Positions 7,894-16,846 are shown, counted from the first letter of the stretch. The stretch: DNA of 64,000 bases from Cnuibacter physcomitrellae (GCF_014640535.1 NZ_BMHD01000001.1:1366214-1430213), one strand, 5' to 3'. Program-made: numbers and translations. The notes: generated from the letters alone by a model not told the origin.

Positions 7894-8478
7894 ATGAGGA
7901 GGCAGACCCGGTTCGGGGGGATCGTCGCAGCAGGTCTCGTGGCGATGTCGCTCTTCGGATGCGTTGGTACGGGCGGTGACGCAGCACAGGACTCCGACAG
8001 CACGGCAGCGACCACGACCGCGACCGCGACCGCGACCGCCGACCCTGACCTCACGCCGACGCCCACACCGGTACCGACCGATCACGCCTCCGGGACCTGG
8101 CACTCCGCCGCAGGCGCGACGAGTGGGACGGTCGACATCGTGATCCACGACGACGGCTGGCTCACGCTCGAGCTGAGGGACTTCGCCACTGACGCCGCCC
8201 CGACGTTCGGGGGCATCTACGCGGCCATCATCGTCGACACCGTCGAGGACGGCTCCACCTGCTTCGGCCCGAGCCTCGCGATGGCCTCGCCGGAGATCCA
8301 AGCGGCCGGCGACCAGGATGTGGGCCTCACCCCGATCGAACACGTTCCACCGATCGCGCCGCTCGACTCCTACGTCACCGCCGCGATCTACACCGTGCCC
8401 GAGACCGTCGACGACCGGGAGCCGGGGTGCGACGGCTACACCCTCGAGGGCTACGCACCCCTGACCTGGAGCACGTGA
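7894..8478 (+). CDS. Putative lipoprotein with Thr/Ala/Pro linker
   Basis: 194 residues. The signal peptide MRRQTRFGGIVAAGLVAMSLFGC ends in a lipobox. A low-complexity linker follows (about 35-65), encoded partly by four ACCGCG hexamers that give TATATATA, then TPTPTP. The C-terminal 130 residues form a beta-rich domain beginning SGTWHSAAG, with two cysteines (CFGP and GCDG) that could be disulphide-bonded. It is probably an extracellular anchored domain of unknown function. Confidence 0.75.
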   Translation: MRRQTRFGGIVAAGLVAMSLFGCVGTGGDAAQDSDSTAATTTATATATADPDLTPTPTPVPTDHASGTWHSAAGATSGTVDIVIHDDGWLTLELRDFATDAAPTFGGIYAAIIVDTVEDGSTCFGPSLAMASPEIQAAGDQDVGLTPIEHVPPIAPLDSYVTAAIYTVPETVDDREPGCDGYTLEGYAPLTWST

Positions 8479-8497
8479 CCGATCCGGCTCAGGCCGC

Positions 8498-9358
8498 TCA
8501 GGCCGCGGGCGGGGCGGCAGGGACCAGGAGCATCCGCCGCTGCATCGGGGAGAAGGCGAGCAGGACTCCCCCGAGCACGCCGAACAGGATCCCGCCGAGG
8601 AGCGCGACCACGCCGACCACAGTGGTGAGACCGTAGTCCGACGCGCCCGCGCCGAGGGACATCAGGACGATCCCGACAATGAGCAGGAGCACACCGAACA
8701 CGACCATCCCCCACGAGAGCCAGACGTAGACGCGGTACGACCGCGGCCCGTGGAAGGTGGGTCGCACGCCGAACCGACTCTGGACGTACTGGCTCCAGCG
8801 GGCTCCGGTCCACCAGCGACTCGTGGTGGATGCCACCTGATACCAGCCGGCCCCGGGCCCCTCCTGCTCGCCGGGCAGCGGACGCACGATGTCGGTCACC
8901 AGCGGCGCACCGGTCGGCGCCGGGATGCGCCGCACCGCACTGCTCGTGATCGCGATGGAGAGCCACAGGATGGCGAGCAGCATCGTCCCCGCGCCGCTGA
9001 AGTTCACGGACTGCGCGAGCGTTCCGAGGACGAACTGGAAGACGGCGAGGCCGAGGAAGATGATCGCGAACGCCCAGGCCGCGCCGGGCTGCTCGGAGTT
9101 GGCCCAGTCGACCCCGGGCCGACCGTCCTTCCGGAAGCGCATGCCGGTCCACTTCTGGCCGTCCCACCAGCGTACGGGCCCGGAGGCGGGCTGGTACCAG
9201 CCCATCACCGGCCCCGTCTGAGCGCCCTGCCCCGACGCCGGGGTGGGCGCCGGAGCGACCGCGGCAGCGTCGCGCTCGTGCTCGCTCCACTGCGTGCCGT
9301 CCCACCAGCGGAGACGCCCCGGCGTCCCTGCGTCGTACCACCCAGGCGCTGCGCCCAT
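8498..9358 (-). CDS. Membrane protein with three DUF2510 repeats
   Basis: The product carries three copies of the short Trp-rich DUF2510 motif: GWYDAGTPGRLRWWDGTQW at the N-terminus, GWYQPASGPVRWWDGQKW near residue 50, and GWYQVASTTSRWWTGARW near residue 165. Hydrophobic pairs lie between copies 2 and 3 and again at the C-terminus. DUF2510 is common in Actinobacteria and is thought to be a cytoplasmic protein-binding module; its partners are unknown. I chose the ATG at 9358 because GGGAGG lies 6 nt upstream and the product then begins directly with MGAAPGWYD; ATG 9373 is the alternative. Confidence 0.85.
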   Translation of the reverse strand: MGAAPGWYDAGTPGRLRWWDGTQWSEHERDAAAVAPAPTPASGQGAQTGPVMGWYQPASGPVRWWDGQKWTGMRFRKDGRPGVDWANSEQPGAAWAFAIIFLGLAVFQFVLGTLAQSVNFSGAGTMLLAILWLSIAITSSAVRRIPAPTGAPLVTDIVRPLPGEQEGPGAGWYQVASTTSRWWTGARWSQYVQSRFGVRPTFHGPRSYRVYVWLSWGMVVFGVLLLIVGIVLMSLGAGASDYGLTTVVGVVALLGGILFGVLGGVLLAFSPMQRRMLLVPAAPPAA

Positions 9359-9424
9359 CCGCGACCTCCCCATGAACCGTCCCTTCGACCGTAGCGTGAT
9401 CGGCCCGGAGTCGGACCGGGGACG

Positions 9425-9485
9425 CACGAAGGGGCCGCGCCCCGCTCGAGCCGTGGGAGCTCGAGCGGGGTCGCGGCCCCTCGTG
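9425..9485 (-). terminator. Long hairpin terminator
   Basis: Arms of about 26 nt (cacgaaggggccgcgccccg... paired with ...cggggtcgcggcccctcgtg) surround a 9-nt loop. It stands 28 nt after the end of the hydrolase gene at 9514 and before the start of the DUF2510 gene, so it insulates two same-strand genes. Confidence 0.8.
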
Positions 9486-9513
9486 TCGGCGGGTCAGGCC
9501 CGCCGTATCGTCG

Positions 9514-12500
9514 CTACTCGGTCACCCGACGGCGGCGGACCATCACGAGGATGGAGGCGCCGGCTCCGAGGACCAGGATCGAGCCAAGGATCCACAGCGA
9601 CACGTTGAGTCCGGTCGAGGCGAGGTCGCCCGACGACGAACCCGTGCCGGCCGGGACCGCGTTCCCCCCGGGGGTGGGCGAGGCGGTGGGCGACGGCACC
9701 GGCGCGGCGGCGACGGTGATCACGACCGGGTCGGAGACCGACGCGAACGCGGTGGCCGTCTGCCCGAAGGAGGCGACCACGGTGTGCTCACCGACCGCGA
9801 GCCCCGCGTAGCGGAACGTCGCGACGCCGTCGACCACGTCCGCCGTGCCGAGCACGGTGTCGCCCTCGGTGAAGGAGACGGTGCCCTCGACGTCGGCGCC
9901 GGTCACGGTGGCCGCGAAGGCGACCTCGTCACCCTCGGTGGACGACGTCGGCGCGGCGAGGACGGTGGTCGTCGGTGCGAGCACCGACACCGCAGCCCGT
10001 GCGTCGCGCTTGGAGCCGGCGCCGAGAGCGGTCACGTCCGCTGCACCGAGCGTCGAGTTCACCGGGACGTTGACGGTCCAGGTGGCCGCGCCGGCGTCGT
10101 CGGCGATCACGACTCCGAGGTCGGCACCCGCGAAGCCGAACAGGACGGCCTCTCCGACGCGGAAGCCGGACGCGGTCACGGTGAACGAGTCACCGGGTGC
10201 GACGGCCTCCTTGTCGACGGCGAGGGGCACCGGAGCGAGCGAGGCCTCGTACTCGGCGCACGCGTCGCCCTGGATGCCGACCGGCGGGATCTCGGTGCCC
10301 GTCGTGCCGTCGTCCTCGCGAACCGTGAGGTTGTTGAAGGCCTGGGCCCCCATCACCGCGTTGCTCGTGTTCGTGGCGCTCACCTTGAAGTTGGTGCTGC
10401 CCTTGTCGGAGGCGGCGCTGTTGCCGAGGGTGGCGACCGTGACGGTCTTGCAGGTCTCGCCGGGCTGGAAGGTGACCTTCTCCATCCCGATGCCGACCGC
10501 TCCCGAGGCCGATCCGAGCACGCTGACGTACCCGGTGACCGGCTTCGTGTCGGCACGGCTGAGGTAGGCCGCGACCTCGGCGGAGCCCGGGCCCGAGCCC
10601 TCCTCGACCGCGGTCGGCGCGATGTTCACCGTGGTCCGCGTCTGCACCACGGGGGTGCCGACCGACGGGGTGTCGAAGGCGAGATCCGACAGGTAGACCC
10701 CACCGGTGCCCGTGCCGTCGGCACCCACGCCCGCCGTGAGACGGATCTCGCGGACGTCGCGCAGGTCGATCCCGGTGATGGTCGACGTGGGGATCGTGAG
10801 CTGCTGCAGCACGATCTTGTTCAGCGTGGTGTTGGTGCCTCCGGGCATCCGGTTGATCGCCAGGGGGTTCAGAGCGGATGCGGCGACCTGGTAGGTCGCA
10901 CCCGTTCCGTCGACCACCGTGATGGTGAAGTCGGTGCCGCTGGGCACGGACTCGTCGGGGGCGGTCTTCAGCGTGATCTGCGACCGGGTGCTGAGATCGC
11001 GGTAGTCGGCGGGCACGGTGATCCGCAGCTGGCCGGTGCTGGGCACCGACGGGTCGGTCGTCGAGGCGCCGGTCCACAGGAACCGCGTGGTCGGGAACTC
11101 GGGCACGTTCGGAGCGAACGAGCCGGGCGTCCAGTGCGGGACCTGCGACGAGCCCTTGGTGGTGGCGCAGAACGGCAGCGACTGCGACACGGTGCGGCCG
11201 GAGAGGTTGGTGCACACCGCCGCGGTCGCTCCACCCGACACCCGGATGAGCGAGTTGTTCGTGGTGAAGTCGGTCACGAGCGAGGTGCTCGACGCCGGCT
11301 GGGTCGCCATCACGCGCACGTCGGCGTAGGAGGTCGCCGTGGTGGAGGGCTTGACCGATCCGTCGAACAGCGACTGGAACTGCGTCTCGCCGCCCATCGT
11401 GAGGCGGAAGAAGCCGGTCATGTAGCTGACGCCGACCTGGTACTGCTGTGCCGCGGTGAGACGGGTGGAGTCGCGGGTGGAGCAGCTCGAGGTGGTGTCG
11501 CGGGTGGACCAGTCGTCACTGGTCGCCGCCGGGTAGAGACCGGGCGTCCAGACCGTGTTGAAGAAGTTGTGGTTCGCACCCATCACCCAGACGGCGGAGC
11601 GCAGCACGTTGTCGTCGAACGCGTGACGCGAGTCGTCGATGAAGTGCTGGCCCTGCTGGTTGGAGACGTCGCCGTCGCAGTAGGGCAGGAACACGGCGGT
11701 GGGCACGTCCGGCAGCGTCATGCGGCCGAAGTCGACCGGTGCGAGCGGCAGGACCGACTCGATGCCGAACGGCTTCGCGAGGCCCTGGTTGAGGGTCGCC
11801 GCGGAGACGACGCCCTCGCCACCACGCGAGTGGCCCATGATGCCGACGTGGTCGAGGTCGAAGCGGCCCTTCAGCGACGCCGCGGTGACGCCCGAGGGCG
11901 CCGCCGGCTGGTCGGTGCGCGTCGTGGCGCGGACGAGCGCCTCGTCGAGCGTGCGGGTGGTGGTGACGCTCGGGACGGTGTCGGTCGCGGTCGTGATGTC
12001 GTCGTAGGAGACGGCGGCGCCGGCGTTGGCCTTCTCGAGCATCGAGAGGGTGTCGAGGATGAGCTGACCGCGGGCCTGTGCGCCGTAGTCGAGGGCGAGC
12101 TGGTTGTCGTTCGAGTTGACCGAGTTGGCCGCGATCGACAGCACGTTGTAGCCGTTCGACGCGAGCGCCCGAGCGGTGCCCTCGTAGCCGAGGTAGGAGC
12201 GGACGTTCATCTGCGTCGGGCCACAGGGCCAGCGCAGCGGGTTGGCGCCCTGGCCGGAGCAGGAGGTGTGGCGGCCGTGCAGCAGCACGATGGTGGGGCG
12301 CTCGCCGGTGGCGTCGGTGAGGTACATCTTGCCGGTCATCTCACCGCGGATGCCGCCGATCGCGGCGAGCGCGATGGCCTGGTCTCCGAAGTCGTACTCG
12401 GCCTCGGTGACGCCGTACTGCCCGAGCGTCGACGGGTCGGGCACGGCGGCGGCCTGAGCGAGCGCGTCGAGCTGCTCGGTCATGATGCGGCTCTGCGGGG

Positions 12501-12897
12501 ACTCCTCGGTGACGGGGGTCTCCGTCGTCTCGGAGGCCTTGTCCTCCTCACCGCTCGACCAGCCCTTGCTCACGTCGGTGGCGTCGGCGACCGAAGGGTC
12601 GTTCGTGACGATGCTGAGCGAGAGGCCGTCCTCGGACTCCTGCGCCAGACCGAGGGGCTCGCCGTCGACGATGATCGTCGGCGCGTCGTTCACCATGGGA
12701 AGCGGCTCGTCGAGCTTCAGGTCGACCAGGTATCCACCGGGGGTGGTGGTCACAGACCAGTCGCTGCCGGAGGCGACGACCGGGTCGGGCGCCGGAGCGG
12801 CCACGGCGACGGATGCCGCCGAGAGCGCCATTCCGGGCGCGAGCGCGACGGCGACCGCTCCCACGATCCACCGCCTCGCGTGTGTGCGTGTAGACAC
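9514..12897 (-). CDS. Large wall-anchored alpha/beta-hydrolase
   Basis: 1127 residues: signal peptide (1-34), N-terminal domain, alpha/beta-hydrolase of the chlorophyllase/PET-hydrolase-like type (about 165-500) with IVLLHGRH and the nucleophile elbow GHSRGG near 355-360, beta-sandwich region (540-740), Calx-beta-like domain (about 750-860), two Ig-like domains (890-1060), and a LASTG signal with a membrane helix and RRRR tail. The likely Asp and His of the triad lie in YCDGDVS and ANHNFF. It should be exposed on the wall and hydrolyse an ester, perhaps of a polymer; the substrate is unknown. The GTG start has GAGGAGAA just upstream. A TAGTCT -10 at 13007-13012 implies a 5' leader of about 100 nt. 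Confidence 0.85.
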   Translation of the reverse strand: MSTRTHARRWIVGAVAVALAPGMALSAASVAVAAPAPDPVVASGSDWSVTTTPGGYLVDLKLDEPLPMVNDAPTIIVDGEPLGLAQESEDGLSLSIVTNDPSVADATDVSKGWSSGEEDKASETTETPVTEESPQSRIMTEQLDALAQAAAVPDPSTLGQYGVTEAEYDFGDQAIALAAIGGIRGEMTGKMYLTDATGERPTIVLLHGRHTSCSGQGANPLRWPCGPTQMNVRSYLGYEGTARALASNGYNVLSIAANSVNSNDNQLALDYGAQARGQLILDTLSMLEKANAGAAVSYDDITTATDTVPSVTTTRTLDEALVRATTRTDQPAAPSGVTAASLKGRFDLDHVGIMGHSRGGEGVVSAATLNQGLAKPFGIESVLPLAPVDFGRMTLPDVPTAVFLPYCDGDVSNQQGQHFIDDSRHAFDDNVLRSAVWVMGANHNFFNTVWTPGLYPAATSDDWSTRDTTSSCSTRDSTRLTAAQQYQVGVSYMTGFFRLTMGGETQFQSLFDGSVKPSTTATSYADVRVMATQPASSTSLVTDFTTNNSLIRVSGGATAAVCTNLSGRTVSQSLPFCATTKGSSQVPHWTPGSFAPNVPEFPTTRFLWTGASTTDPSVPSTGQLRITVPADYRDLSTRSQITLKTAPDESVPSGTDFTITVVDGTGATYQVAASALNPLAINRMPGGTNTTLNKIVLQQLTIPTSTITGIDLRDVREIRLTAGVGADGTGTGGVYLSDLAFDTPSVGTPVVQTRTTVNIAPTAVEEGSGPGSAEVAAYLSRADTKPVTGYVSVLGSASGAVGIGMEKVTFQPGETCKTVTVATLGNSAASDKGSTNFKVSATNTSNAVMGAQAFNNLTVREDDGTTGTEIPPVGIQGDACAEYEASLAPVPLAVDKEAVAPGDSFTVTASGFRVGEAVLFGFAGADLGVVIADDAGAATWTVNVPVNSTLGAADVTALGAGSKRDARAAVSVLAPTTTVLAAPTSSTEGDEVAFAATVTGADVEGTVSFTEGDTVLGTADVVDGVATFRYAGLAVGEHTVVASFGQTATAFASVSDPVVITVAAAPVPSPTASPTPGGNAVPAGTGSSSGDLASTGLNVSLWILGSILVLGAGASILVMVRRRRVTE

Positions 12898-13154
12898 AGT
12901 TCTCCTCGAGATCGTTCAGACAGAGTCGACGCCCAGTCGGCCGCGGAGGTGCTGTGGACCGACAGGTGGGGCGCTTGGAGCATGCAGCCGAGAACCGGCT
13001 CCAGCGAGACTATGAATTTGCACAGGGTTTGGGTGAGCCGGAAACACACCCGAAACAGAAGGTTCACGCGCACTAAACATCGATCTCTGCTACACGGTCT
13101 TCCCGTGACCCGCATCCGGGGGTAAAGGGTCGGCGCGCGCCCGAGCGCCGGCGA

Positions 13155-14549
13155 TCAGGCGGTTTCGTCGACGAAGACCGCGCCCGGAGGGGCGCCGCAG
13201 AGGGCGAGCTCGAACTCGTCGAAGCTCACCAGCGGGGGCGGCAGCGGATCGAGCAGCACCTCTTCGAACTCCGGCGCCCCATCGAGAAGTGTCGCGAGCG
13301 TCGGACGCGCCTCGACCCCGAAGTACTGGGCATCGAACAGCGCCTTCGGCACCGTCTCGTAGACGCGGCCGAGCGGCGACACCCACCGCAGGACGCCTCC
13401 CTCGAGCTGCTCGAGCGACCAGCCGTCCTCATGCTTGATGTGGTGGTGCCGGGAGCAGAGCGCGGCGAGGTTGTCGAGATCGGTGCGCCCGCCGTCGGCC
13501 CAGGCCTCGGTGTGATCGAGCTCGCAGTACATTGCCGGCCGGCCGCAGTTCGGGAAGCGGCAGGTCTCGTCGCCGAGGACGACCACACGCCGCATGTCGG
13601 CCGTGGGCCGGTACTTCTCGCGACCGAGCGCCAGAGGACTGCCGTCGATCGGATCGACGAAGAGCCGCGCGAAGCTCGGCGCCTTCGCGGCCAGCCGCCT
13701 CGCGGTCTCGGCATCGATCGCGCCGTAGCCGGAGAGGTCGGCCGGCCGGTCGTCGAGCCCGATCAGCGTCTCGACCGGGATGGTGACCACCACCGTGGGC
13801 ACCACGTCGTTGGCGCCCGCCGGGGAGGTCTCGCCGCGGAGCACGAAGTCGCGCAGGACATCGCTGCGCAGCGCGGCCACGGAGCGGATGTCGCCCCCGC
13901 GATGGACTCGGTCGACCTTGGTCTCGACAGCGTCGAGGATGGCCCGCGCGTCTTCTGCGGACAGGACGTGATGGATGACGGCCATGCCATCGAGCTCGGC
14001 GTCGACCCAGACCGAGCGCTCCTGACGAGCCTTCCTGTGACGCGCCTCGATCGTCTCGGGGTGGAGCCGCTCGCGGAGCCGCTTCGCCGCCTCGCGCAGC
14101 CGCCGCGGGGACATGACCGCCGCGGCCTCGAGGAGTCGGGCCTCGAACTCCCTCCGCGCCACCTCAGGCACGGTGGCGGACTGATCGACGATGACCTCGG
14201 CGTGCTCGAGCGTGATGCGCCCCACCGTGAGCCCGTCGAACGTCGCGGTGAGCTGCGAGGTGAGCGCCCAGGCGAGATCGATCTGATTGCGCGCCTGCCC
14301 CTCGCCCAGATGGAGGGCGCATGCCGTCTCGGCCACGAGATTGCGCCACGCGCGCTCCTGCGCCTCGGGCGTGTCGACGGTGGTCTCGAGGATGTGGGTC
14401 AACCGCCGCCGGGCGAACCGCGCGAGCCGGAGAAGGTGAGCAGCCTGTGCCGCACTCACCTCCCGCCCCGAGTCGCAGACACCCTCGAGCGCCGCGATGT
14501 CGTCGAGGTCACCCTCGGCGACGAACTCAGGACCGGTCATGAGTACCAT
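13155..14549 (-). CDS. 13E12-type DUF222/HNH endonuclease-like protein
   Basis: 464 residues. The N-terminal two-thirds is the helical DUF222 region; the C-terminal HNH fold reads CRFPNCGRPAMYCELDHTEAWADGG...NLAALCSRHHHIKH, with the metal and catalytic histidines present. This is the multicopy 13E12 family of Actinobacteria, some members of which are LexA-regulated in Mycobacterium tuberculosis. The cellular role is unsettled; a mobile or damage-related nuclease is possible. The start may be ATG 14549 or ATG 14540; no clear Shine-Dalgarno precedes either. A degenerate LexA-like box lies directly upstream. Confidence 0.9.
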   Translation of the reverse strand: MVLMTGPEFVAEGDLDDIAALEGVCDSGREVSAAQAAHLLRLARFARRRLTHILETTVDTPEAQERAWRNLVAETACALHLGEGQARNQIDLAWALTSQLTATFDGLTVGRITLEHAEVIVDQSATVPEVARREFEARLLEAAAVMSPRRLREAAKRLRERLHPETIEARHRKARQERSVWVDAELDGMAVIHHVLSAEDARAILDAVETKVDRVHRGGDIRSVAALRSDVLRDFVLRGETSPAGANDVVPTVVVTIPVETLIGLDDRPADLSGYGAIDAETARRLAAKAPSFARLFVDPIDGSPLALGREKYRPTADMRRVVVLGDETCRFPNCGRPAMYCELDHTEAWADGGRTDLDNLAALCSRHHHIKHEDGWSLEQLEGGVLRWVSPLGRVYETVPKALFDAQYFGVEARPTLATLLDGAPEFEEVLLDPLPPPLVSFDEFELALCGAPPGAVFVDETA

Positions 14550-14550
14550 T

Positions 14551-14564
14551 CAAACACAGATTCG
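14551..14564 (-). promoter_or_regulatory. Degenerate LexA-like box before the HNH gene
   Basis: The minus strand reads CGAATCTGTGTTTG, 12 of 14 consensus positions, ending next to the first possible ATG. Two mismatches in the conserved half-sites make binding uncertain. Confidence 0.35.
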
Positions 14565-14572
14565 AGCATTGC

Positions 14573-14809
14573 TCAACTCAGGTCTGAGGTGTCTCCCGAC
14601 CGAGAATCCACCGCATTCCAGATGATGACACCCACCACCGGCACGAACACGAGGATGAAGTACCAGAGCGTCCGCTCCGCATCCGTGAGCCGCCGCGAGC
14701 GGTGGACGGCGATGCCGGCCCGGACGGTGAGGGCGATCATGCTCCCGACGATCAGCGCCAGGACGGCCATGGTGATGATCAACGGCAGGTGCACCAATAA
14801 CGATCCCAC
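14573..14809 (-). CDS. Small PLDc_N-type membrane protein
   Basis: About 78 residues from the GTG at 14809; a longer frame reaches 14875. There are two hydrophobic helices, LPLIITMAVLALIVGSMIAL and TLWYFILVFVPVVGVIIW, the second ending in the W-N-A block typical of the PLDc_N family. That family sits beside phospholipase-D-like or sigma-factor regulators elsewhere, but alone its role is unknown. GGGGGAA lies just before the GTG. Confidence 0.7.
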   Translation of the reverse strand: MGSLLVHLPLIITMAVLALIVGSMIALTVRAGIAVHRSRRLTDAERTLWYFILVFVPVVGVIIWNAVDSRSGDTSDLS

Positions 14810-14926
14810 GACGGCATTCCCCCGATCCTCCGGCGACGCGGTAGCCGGTCGCCATCCCCTCCGTGCAGGATGCACCGTCTCGGCGCGAGATGCAACCGAG
14901 CGGCACGGACGCGGGACAGGCTCGGG

Positions 14927-15898
14927 TCAGCTCCTGGCCTCACCGACAGAGGTGGAGCGGAGGCTGTTGAGGAGGGCCGCCGGGACCTCGGGATCGCTCA
15001 CCGAGACGGCGAACTCCCTGTCGTCGGTCGTCGTGACGACGAGGCCCGGACCATCGCGGAGGATGAGGGCGGATCGACCCGGCATGATGCGGTAGCCCCA
15101 GCCGCCCCACTCTCCCACCCTGAGCTCCGCGGCGTCGGCGCGGCGGATCATGTCGAGCGGGATGCGCTTCAGCGGGAGCCGCAGCAGCAGCGACACGATC
15201 CGCAGTCCGCGCCAGTCGACCGTGATCCTCACCCGGATGAAGGACGCGAGCACGACGGCCGCCGCGAGGAGGATCGCGAGCGAGACCGCACCGGCGCCGG
15301 GATCGCCGAGGAGCACGAGCGGGATCTCGACCGCGGCGGCGATCGCGACGACGAGGACGGTGACGTAGACGAACACCTTCGCCGTGATCGTACGACTCCA
15401 TGCACCGGTCTCGGTCGCTCGCAGCGGCGTCGCAAGCGTGGCGGGCCGGCGCTCGTCGTGGCGTCCGTCCCGCGGCGCGACGAGGTACGGGACGGCCCCG
15501 TAGAGGACCGCCAGGGCCAGCGCGATGACCCAGCCACCGAGGACGGCCCCCTCTGCGGATCCGGCCTGCACGGTGAGCCCGGCCGGGATGAGCCAGCCTC
15601 CTGCCGCGACGGCGCCGACGGACCCCATCCAGAACAGGGCCGCTCGCGTGGAGCGCACGCTGACGCGCGGAAGAGCCACGGCGACCACACCGACGATCAC
15701 CGCCGCGATCGCCACCCCGAACGTGACGGAGAAGACGGCGACGCCGGGAAGACTGCCGTCGGCGGGGCCCAGGTCGGACCAGTGGGACGCGACATCACCG
15801 CGCAGAGCGCTGCTCCAGAGCAAGCCGGTCGCACCGATCGCCAGAGCGGGCACGGCGAGGGCGACGACAGCGCCCACCCACCGCAGTCGAGCGTTCAC
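14927..15898 (-). CDS. DUF1648-type multispan membrane protein
   Basis: 323 residues. The N-terminus matches the DUF1648 pattern (helix, then SHWSDLGPADG), followed by six or so helices up to about residue 220 and a cytoplasmic beta-rich tail with RITVDWRGLRIVSLLL. The GTG start overlaps the GntR stop (GTGA), so the two are one operon, as in the Bacillus yvdT/ytrA-type loci. Such proteins are associated with stress or antimicrobial-peptide responses, but the biochemical activity is unknown. Confidence 0.8.
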   Translation of the reverse strand: MNARLRWVGAVVALAVPALAIGATGLLWSSALRGDVASHWSDLGPADGSLPGVAVFSVTFGVAIAAVIVGVVAVALPRVSVRSTRAALFWMGSVGAVAAGGWLIPAGLTVQAGSAEGAVLGGWVIALALAVLYGAVPYLVAPRDGRHDERRPATLATPLRATETGAWSRTITAKVFVYVTVLVVAIAAAVEIPLVLLGDPGAGAVSLAILLAAAVVLASFIRVRITVDWRGLRIVSLLLRLPLKRIPLDMIRRADAAELRVGEWGGWGYRIMPGRSALILRDGPGLVVTTTDDREFAVSVSDPEVPAALLNSLRSTSVGEARS

Positions 15899-16242
15899 GA
15901 CAGCTCCACCAGTCGAGTCAGCTCCTGTGCAGAGAGGCCGAGCTTGCGACCCTCGGCCGCGAGCTGCGCGGCCAGCTCCGTGATGCGCACCATGGCGGCG
16001 TTGGCCTCAGGGCGGACCCATGCACCTCGGCCCTGACGCATCTCGATCGTCCCCTCGTCGCGCAGCCGCCCGTACGCGCGGAGGACGGTGTGCATGTTCA
16101 CCCGGAGACCCTCTGCGAGGTCGCGGGCGGTCGGGAGCCGTTCACCCGGGCTGAGCTCGCCGGATGCGATCCCCGCCCGCACCTGCACCGCGATCTGGTC
16201 GGCCAGCGAGACCGGGGATGCGTGATCCACCCGAAAGAACAT
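15895..16242 (-). CDS. GntR-family regulator (YtrA-like)
   Basis: 115 residues. The winged helix occupies the N-terminal 75 (LADQIAVQVRAGIASGELSPGERLPTARDLAE), followed by a short helical tail of about 40 residues. That small C-terminal domain defines the YtrA subfamily, usually a repressor of a neighbouring membrane-protein operon. ATG 16242 is preceded at 7 nt by TAGCAT, giving a leaderless transcript. It is co-transcribed with the DUF1648 gene and divergent from the SdpI-like gene, and probably represses both. Confidence 0.9.
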   Translation of the reverse strand: MFFRVDHASPVSLADQIAVQVRAGIASGELSPGERLPTARDLAEGLRVNMHTVLRAYGRLRDEGTIEMRQGRGAWVRPEANAAMVRITELAAQLAAEGRKLGLSAQELTRLVELS

Positions 16243-16282
16243 GTTTGCAATGCTACTAGAACAATGCACTAGCCTGGAGACC
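16243..16282. promoter_or_regulatory. Divergent leaderless promoters and probable GntR operator
   Basis: Only 40 bp separate the two start codons. TAGCAT (minus, 16255-16250) and TAGCCT (plus, 16270-16275) each stand 7 nt from their start. The repeated element gcaatg...acaatgcac between them could be the operator read by the GntR protein; the exact half-sites are inferred. Confidence 0.5.
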
Positions 16283-16645
16283 ATGATCGGCGTCGTGGTG
16301 TTCCCCGCACTCCTGCTGCTCGCCGCCGTGCTCTTCCAGCTCGCGGCCGGCGGCGTGATCAGCAAGAACCGAGTCGTCGGCATCCGGATCGGGTCGACGC
16401 TGAGCTCCCCGGAGGCCTGGGCGGCCGGCCACCGGGCTGCTGCGCCATGGGCGTGGGCGGGCTTCGCGGTCGGCGCCGTCGCCGGGGTGGGGTCCTCGAT
16501 GTCGACGGGCACCACGGCCGCCGCATGGGCGGCCATCGTGGTCGCCGCGTTCATTGCGACGATCGTCGCGACCCTGGTCACCGCGAGCCGGGCGGCGCGA
16601 GCGCAGGGTCGCGCGGCGCAAGGGCAGAGCCCGACGGGGCCCTAG
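16283..16645 (+). CDS. SdpI-family membrane protein
   Basis: 120 residues with three hydrophobic segments. The block NRVVGIRIGSTLSSPEAWAAGHRAA matches the conserved SdpI motif (G-I-R-x-x-x-T-x-x-S-x-x-x-W). In Bacillus SdpI gives immunity to the SdpC cannibalism toxin; in Actinobacteria the family is widespread and unassigned. GGAG lies before the ATG in addition to the leaderless-type promoter. The stop overlaps the next, convergent gene by 4 nt. Confidence 0.85.
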   Translation: MIGVVVFPALLLLAAVLFQLAAGGVISKNRVVGIRIGSTLSSPEAWAAGHRAAAPWAWAGFAVGAVAGVGSSMSTGTTAAAWAAIVVAAFIATIVATLVTASRAARAQGRAAQGQSPTGP

Positions 16646-16767
16646 TGGTCGCTGCCGCCCCACTCGGCGTCGCAGTGGTCGCAGACGACGTCGCCGTCGC
16701 GTACCCACACCCACCCGTCCAGGCACACAGGACACTTCACCCGCAGGTCGAGATCCACGCCGTTCAT
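16642..16767 (-). CDS. Small zinc-ribbon protein (41 aa)
   Basis: The frame encodes MNGVDLDLRVKCPVC, then WVWVRDGDVVCDHCDAEW and a short tail. Two CxxC knuckles (CPVC and CDHC) about 15 residues apart form a complete four-cysteine zinc-binding site. The protein is acidic. Such mini ribbons can bind nucleic acid or other proteins, but I know of no named family. The paired cysteine motifs make chance unlikely. The end overlaps the SdpI-like gene tail by 4 nt. Confidence 0.6.
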   Translation of the reverse strand: MNGVDLDLRVKCPVCLDGWVWVRDGDVVCDHCDAEWGGSDH

Positions 16768-16846
16768 GGCCCGGAACATACCCGGATGCCGCGCACGCCG
16801 CACCGGGCACAGTGACGTACTACACAGGCGGGCCCGCGCGGTTCGA

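Noticed and set aside
9784-13125. 1113-codon plus-strand frame opposite the hydrolase gene
   Set aside because: Arg/Gly/Val-rich antisense translation without domains; the minus-strand protein has signal peptide, catalytic elbow and sorting tail.
13155-14549. Mobile element around the 13E12 HNH gene
   Set aside because: No terminal repeats, target duplications or integrase are visible; the family is dispersed in Actinobacteria without known self-mobility.
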